This document shows positions 25,881 to 29,011 of a DNA stretch of 29,011 bases, one piece after another. A program made the translations under genes and the position numbers. The number at the start of each line of letters is the position of its first letter. Positions within the stretch are counted from its first letter, which is position 1. The stretch spans positions 1 through 29,011 of the forward strand of contig JAZNJX010000088.1 of NCBI GenBank assembly GCA_045578245.1, given 5' to 3'. The stretch is from Fimenecus sp045578245 (GTDB taxonomy: Bacteria > Bacillota > Clostridia > Oscillospirales > Acutalibacteraceae). The notes beneath the pieces were generated by a model. The model was not told the DNA's origin. It did not search any database and saw only the letters and a list, made by a program, of their open reading frames with translations.

Positions 25881-25909
25881 ATTGTACCACAAGTATTTTC
25901 ATTTTGCAA
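25881..25909 (-). promoter_or_regulatory. Sigma-A-type promoter for the cdaA operon
   Basis: TTGCAA (25909-25904), a 17-base spacer and TACAAT (25886-25881), each close to consensus. The -35 lies in the last codons of the desulfurase gene and the -10 just after its stop. The leader to the cdaA start would be about 85 bases. Confidence 0.75.
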
Positions 25910-27038
25910 TTTTAATTAATGAATTAATTGTAAAATCTATTTGAATTTTTTTGGTAAAAATTGACGGAGAAAGCCTTACAACACCTGTTTTTTCAGTGTT
26001 AAGTTTTCTATGTGCCAATGGAGCACACTGTAAACCTCCCCTTACGCATATATCTTGCTCTGATAGCAATTCTACAACTTTGTCACTTGCCATGTTTTTT
26101 ATATTCAATGCAAGTATCGGAACATATGATTTTCTACAATCAGATAAATCCGTATAGAGAGTGATTTTTCTATTGAATTTAAGATTATTGTACAAATAAT
26201 TTATCAACTTCATTTCATGGTTGTATATATTTTCAACACCTTTTTTCTCAACAAAATCCAAAGCGGAAGATAACCCTAGAATGCCTACTATATTTGGTGT
26301 ACCGCTTTCAAACTTATCAGGAAGAAAACCAGGCTGTAAAGAATTCATTGAATTACTTCCCGTACCACCTTCAATAATAGTCATCAGTTCCACATCATCA
26401 TTAATAACAAGTAAACCAACACCACTTGGACCATACAATCCTTTATGACCTGCACAACATAAAATATCAATATTATCTTTCTTCATGTCTATTCTTTTAA
26501 CTCCTGCAATCTGTGCTGCATCAAGAATGAATTTCAATCTATATCGGTGTGCTAATGCTCCAAGCATCCTATATGGTGTAATCATTCCGAAAACATTTGA
26601 AGCTCCAGTGCAAATAATAGAAACTGTATTTTTATTTATACACTTTTCAAAGTTTTGCAATGTCTTATAAACATCAGTTTCAATCTTTGCAATACTATAA
26701 TCGCAAATTCCTTGCATTTTTAATGTTTCCAAAGGTCGTAAAACAGCGTTGTGTTCCAAATCAGATATAATAAAATGACTTCCTTTTTTAGCCAACCCTT
26801 TAATTGCCATATTTATTGCTGTTGTGCAGTTATATGTGAAGATAATATTATCACTGGATTTTGCATTAAAAAATCTTGCAACCTTTTTTCTACACTCAAA
26901 CACTTTTTCAGTTGTTTCAATCGCCATTTTATAACTGCTTCTGCCATAATTACCATAATTCAGTAAGGCATAGTTAACAGCATCTACTACACTTTTCGGT
27001 TTTGGAAACGACGTTGCGCTATTATCAAGATAAATCAT
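25899..27038 (-). CDS. Cysteine desulfurase/selenocysteine lyase-like aminotransferase (class V)
   Basis: A PLP enzyme that takes sulfur from cysteine, or selenium from selenocysteine. 379 residues. YLDNSATSFPKP at the start, H96 in EHNAV, the PLP lysine K199 in CAGHKGLYGP, and the reactive cysteine C338 in RGGLQCAP are all in place. The start overlaps the upstream DUF3343 stop by 4 bases (ATGA), so the two are made together. The pairing favours a role in selenium or persulfide delivery over general Fe-S assembly, since no iscU/sufU is adjacent; this is inference. Confidence 0.9.
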   Translation of the reverse strand: MIYLDNSATSFPKPKSVVDAVNYALLNYGNYGRSSYKMAIETTEKVFECRKKVARFFNAKSSDNIIFTYNCTTAINMAIKGLAKKGSHFIISDLEHNAVLRPLETLKMQGICDYSIAKIETDVYKTLQNFEKCINKNTVSIICTGASNVFGMITPYRMLGALAHRYRLKFILDAAQIAGVKRIDMKKDNIDILCCAGHKGLYGPSGVGLLVINDDVELMTIIEGGTGSNSMNSLQPGFLPDKFESGTPNIVGILGLSSALDFVEKKGVENIYNHEMKLINYLYNNLKFNRKITLYTDLSDCRKSYVPILALNIKNMASDKVVELLSEQDICVRGGLQCAPLAHRKLNTEKTGVVRLSPSIFTKKIQIDFTINSLIKIAK

Positions 27039-27253
27039 AAATAATCATATCCAACAACTTTAATTCCATTGATTTTCATTATATTTAAATACTTATTTAC
27101 ATCACCAAAAATAACAATATAATATCCACATCCTTCATTTTTACCTGGATTTACATTTTTTCTAATTGTAACTCTTCCTCCATTTTTCTCAATAATCTCT
27201 TTTGCATTTAAGGCGTGAGTTACAGAAGAAAATTTTACTCTTACTCTTTTCAT
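27035..27253 (-). CDS. DUF3343 protein, putative Se/S carrier
   Basis: 72 residues: a ferredoxin-like pattern of strand-helix-strand with the single cysteine C42 in EGCGYYIVI. DUF3343 proteins have been proposed to carry selenium or sulfur on a conserved Cys-Gly. Preceded by GAGGTG and coupled to the desulfurase-like gene. It starts about 45 bases after the ispF terminator, with no convincing promoter seen. Confidence 0.82.
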   Translation of the reverse strand: MKRVRVKFSSVTHALNAKEIIEKNGGRVTIRKNVNPGKNEGCGYYIVIFGDVNKYLNIMKINGIKVVGYDYL

Positions 27254-27297
27254 AAAAACACCTCAGGATATTCTATGAAAAAAATATTTAATTTGAT

Positions 27298-27325
27298 AAA
27301 AAAATGCCCGTCATAAGACGGGCAT
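27298..27325 (-). terminator. Intrinsic terminator after ispF
   Basis: A perfect 9-bp stem (ATGCCCGTC at 27304-27312 with GACGGGCAT at 27317-27325), 4-base loop, and seven T residues on the minus strand. It closes the ispD-ispF unit 4 bases after the ispF stop. Confidence 0.92.
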
Positions 27326-27329
27326 AAGC

Positions 27330-27824
27330 TTAAATAAATTTGATTTTCTTTTCATCGACAAGACAGACACAATGTGCTGAAATCCCTTCTTTTGCACCAG
27401 TGAAACCGAGTTTTTCTTCAGTAGTAGCCTTAACTGACACATAATCAATACCAACTCCGAGAGCTAAAGCAATATTTTCTCTCATCTGGTCAATGAAAGG
27501 TGCAAGTTTTGGTGCCTGAGCAATTACAGTTGCATCAATGTTATTCACCTTGAATCCCTTAAGTTTTATTAACTCAACTACTTTTTTCAAAAGTTCAAGG
27601 CTATCTGCATCCTTGAATGTTGCGTCGGTATCCGGGAAGTGTTTTCCGATATCACCCAATGCACAAGCTCCGAGAAGAGAATCAGAAATTGCGTGTAAAA
27701 GCACATCGGCATCCGAATGTCCTAAAAGTCCAATGCCATTATTTTCAATTTCAACTCCACCGAGAATAAGTTTTCTTCCCTCAACTAGTTTATGAACATC
27801 ATATCCGTGACCAATTCTCAGCAT
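27330..27824 (-). CDS. ispF: 2-C-methyl-D-erythritol 2,4-cyclodiphosphate synthase
   Basis: Closes the cyclodiphosphate ring in the MEP route to isoprenoids. 164 residues from the ATG at 27824, favoured by AGGAG 7 bases upstream; an ATG at 27830 is too close to that site. The zinc ligands D9, H11 and H44 are seen in GYDVH and DADVLLHAISD, and GDIGKHFPDTD is typical. It nearly abuts ispD (stop at 27827). Confidence 0.96.
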   Translation of the reverse strand: MLRIGHGYDVHKLVEGRKLILGGVEIENNGIGLLGHSDADVLLHAISDSLLGACALGDIGKHFPDTDATFKDADSLELLKKVVELIKLKGFKVNNIDATVIAQAPKLAPFIDQMRENIALALGVGIDYVSVKATTEEKLGFTGAKEGISAHCVCLVDEKKIKFI

Positions 27825-27826
27825 AA

Positions 27827-28537
27827 TCATACTCCTCTTCTTCTAAGATAATTTTCAGCAAGTTCAACATCTTCAGGTGTTGTGATTTTTATATTTTCAT
27901 AATCACCGTCAACAAATTTTACTGTTTTGCCATAAGCCTCAACAAGCATACAATCATCAGTAAAGTTTTTACTGTTTTCAACTGTTTTGACTGCATCAAG
28001 ATAAAGGGATTTATCAAATATCTGTGGTGTCTGAATAAATCGAAGATAATTTCTGTCCGGTGTTGCGATAATGTCGTTATTATCATTTACTTGTTTTACG
28101 GTGTCTTTTACTTTTACACCTGTTGCAGCGGCACCGCACTCATAAGCTTGGTTAAGAGTATCTAAAACAACCTTTTCGGTAACAAGTGGTCTTGCACCAT
28201 CATGAATTGCTACAAAATCTGCGGTTTCCGATACAGATGAAACACCATTGAGCACACTTAACTGACGGGTTTCTCCACCTTTTACAATTTTGGATACCTT
28301 TTTAACTCCATATTTTGCAACAAGGGATTTAACATCTTCAATATCACTTTCACGGGTAACAACAACAATTTCGTCAATAGAATCCATATTGTCAAATACC
28401 AACAAAGTATGAACCAGTACAGGAATTCCGTTAATTTCAAGAAACTGTTTGTTGACGCCACCCATTCTTGTAGAGTTGCCTGCCGAAACAACTACGGCAG
28501 AAACAAATCTATTTTCTTTTTCCGTAATTCTCGACAC
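27827..28537 (-). CDS. ispD: 2-C-methyl-D-erythritol 4-phosphate cytidylyltransferase
   Basis: Couples CTP to methylerythritol phosphate, three steps before the chemistry of IspF's product use. About 236 residues. Nucleotide-binding SAGNSTRMGGVNKQF near the start, HDGARPLV, the QTPQIF segment and TDDCMLVE. The GTG at 28537 is preferred: AAGGAG lies 8 bases upstream, whereas the in-frame GTG at 28546 touches it. It begins 15 bases after the aminotransferase stop and may be in the same transcript. Confidence 0.95.
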   Translation of the reverse strand: MSRITEKENRFVSAVVVSAGNSTRMGGVNKQFLEINGIPVLVHTLLVFDNMDSIDEIVVVTRESDIEDVKSLVAKYGVKKVSKIVKGGETRQLSVLNGVSSVSETADFVAIHDGARPLVTEKVVLDTLNQAYECGAAATGVKVKDTVKQVNDNNDIIATPDRNYLRFIQTPQIFDKSLYLDAVKTVENSKNFTDDCMLVEAYGKTVKFVDGDYENIKITTPEDVELAENYLRRRGV

Positions 28538-28552
28538 AATAACCACTCCTTA

Positions 28553-29011
28553 TTATATCAATGCTTCAACTGCAGCAATTTTTGCACATAGGCAGAATAC
28601 TTCCATTGCTTTTCTCAAGTCTTCAACTGGTGGGAATGATGGAGCAATTCTGATATTCTTATCTTCAGGGTCAATACCATAAGGATATGTTGCACCAACT
28701 GTTGTAAGCACAAGACCTACATCTTTACAAAGTTCACCAATTCTCTTTGCACTGCTACCAATTGTGTTGTAGCTGATGAAATAACCGCCTTTTGCTTTTA
28801 CCCATTCACCAATTCCTAAAGGTGCGATTTCCTTTTCAAGCATCTGAAGAACAAGATTAAATTTTGGTGCAATAATTTCTGCATGTTTATCCATATGTGC
28901 TTTAATTCCGTCAAGATTTTTGAAATACTTAACGTGACGAAGCTGATTGAGTTTATCATAGCTGATTGTCTGAAAATTAAGTCTTTTCTTAATTTCTGCA
29001 ATATTACTTTC
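28553..29011 (-). CDS. PLP-dependent aminotransferase, C-terminal 152 residues (partial)
   Basis: The reading frame is open to the right edge of the window, so the N-terminal part with the PLP lysine is missing. The C-terminal domain pattern is that of class I/II aminotransferases, close to the MocR-type alanine-glyoxylate group: GGYFISYNT, GATYPYGIDP, then the substrate-carboxylate arginine in NIRIAPSFPP. Substrate unknown. It lies directly upstream of ispD. Confidence 0.82.
   Translation of the reverse strand, partial: ESNIAEIKKRLNFQTISYDKLNQLRHVKYFKNLDGIKAHMDKHAEIIAPKFNLVLQMLEKEIAPLGIGEWVKAKGGYFISYNTIGSSAKRIGELCKDVGLVLTTVGATYPYGIDPEDKNIRIAPSFPPVEDLRKAMEVFCLCAKIAAVEALI

Noticed and set aside
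27254..27297. Promoter for the DUF3343 gene (TAGAAT at about 27268)
   Set aside because: No -35 match at 16-18 bases, and the start site would fall on the ribosome-binding site.

Overview
The window comes from a low-GC, spore-forming Clostridia genome, most likely in the Oscillospirales/Ruminococcaceae. The basis is AT-rich DNA with frequent GTG/TTG starts, sporulation genes (spoVM, a ytfJ/gerW homologue, a DUF2953 gene), Firmicutes-type gene order and a selenium/sulfur-handling gene pair. This placement rests on gene content and order only; no species can be named. Every gene I can support lies on the minus strand, so transcription runs from high to low coordinates.

In transcription order the window holds four parts. 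(1) 29011-27297: the end of a PLP aminotransferase, then ispD and ispF of the MEP isoprenoid pathway, closed by a strong intrinsic terminator. (2) 27253-25899: a DUF3343 small protein translationally coupled to a cysteine desulfurase-like enzyme. (3) 25909-14991: a sigma-A-type promoter inside the end of the desulfurase gene starts cdaA-cdaR (c-di-AMP synthesis), a secreted DxNxDG-repeat protein, an OmpR-type two-component pair, DUF1385, prmC, an M50 protease, scpA-scpB (condensin accessory), DUF2953 and ytfJ, ending at a hairpin. (4) 14957-225: an rluB-type pseudouridine synthase gene, a degenerate GNAT-like gene, yicC, remA, gmk, rpoZ, priA, def, fmt, a zinc metallopeptidase gene, rsmB, rlmN, the phosphatase/kinase pair stp-prkC, rsgA, thiN, a 47-residue membrane protein gene and the 28-residue spoVM gene, then a terminator.

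Part 4 matches the Bacillus subtilis yloC-to-spoVM neighbourhood closely. coaBC (between rpoZ and priA) and rpe (between rsgA and thiN) are absent, and a zinc metallopeptidase is inserted between fmt and rsmB. The themes are translation and ribosome maturation (def, fmt, rsmB, rlmN, rsgA, rluB, prmC), nucleotide and c-di-AMP signalling, chromosome organisation, envelope sensing by kinase and two-component system, and sporulation.

The least ordinary DNA is at the left end, bases 1-560. A perfect 91-bp direct repeat (period 173 bp) carries the spoVM tail and terminator and encloses an 82-nt element able to fold extensively. Between thiN and the 47-residue gene, a 13-bp stem covers that gene's Shine-Dalgarno, and a candidate promoter would start transcripts inside the loop, freeing it. 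I see no mobile elements, CRISPR arrays, rRNA or tRNA genes. There is no gene-free stretch over 300 bases; the longest, 1-252, holds the repeats.
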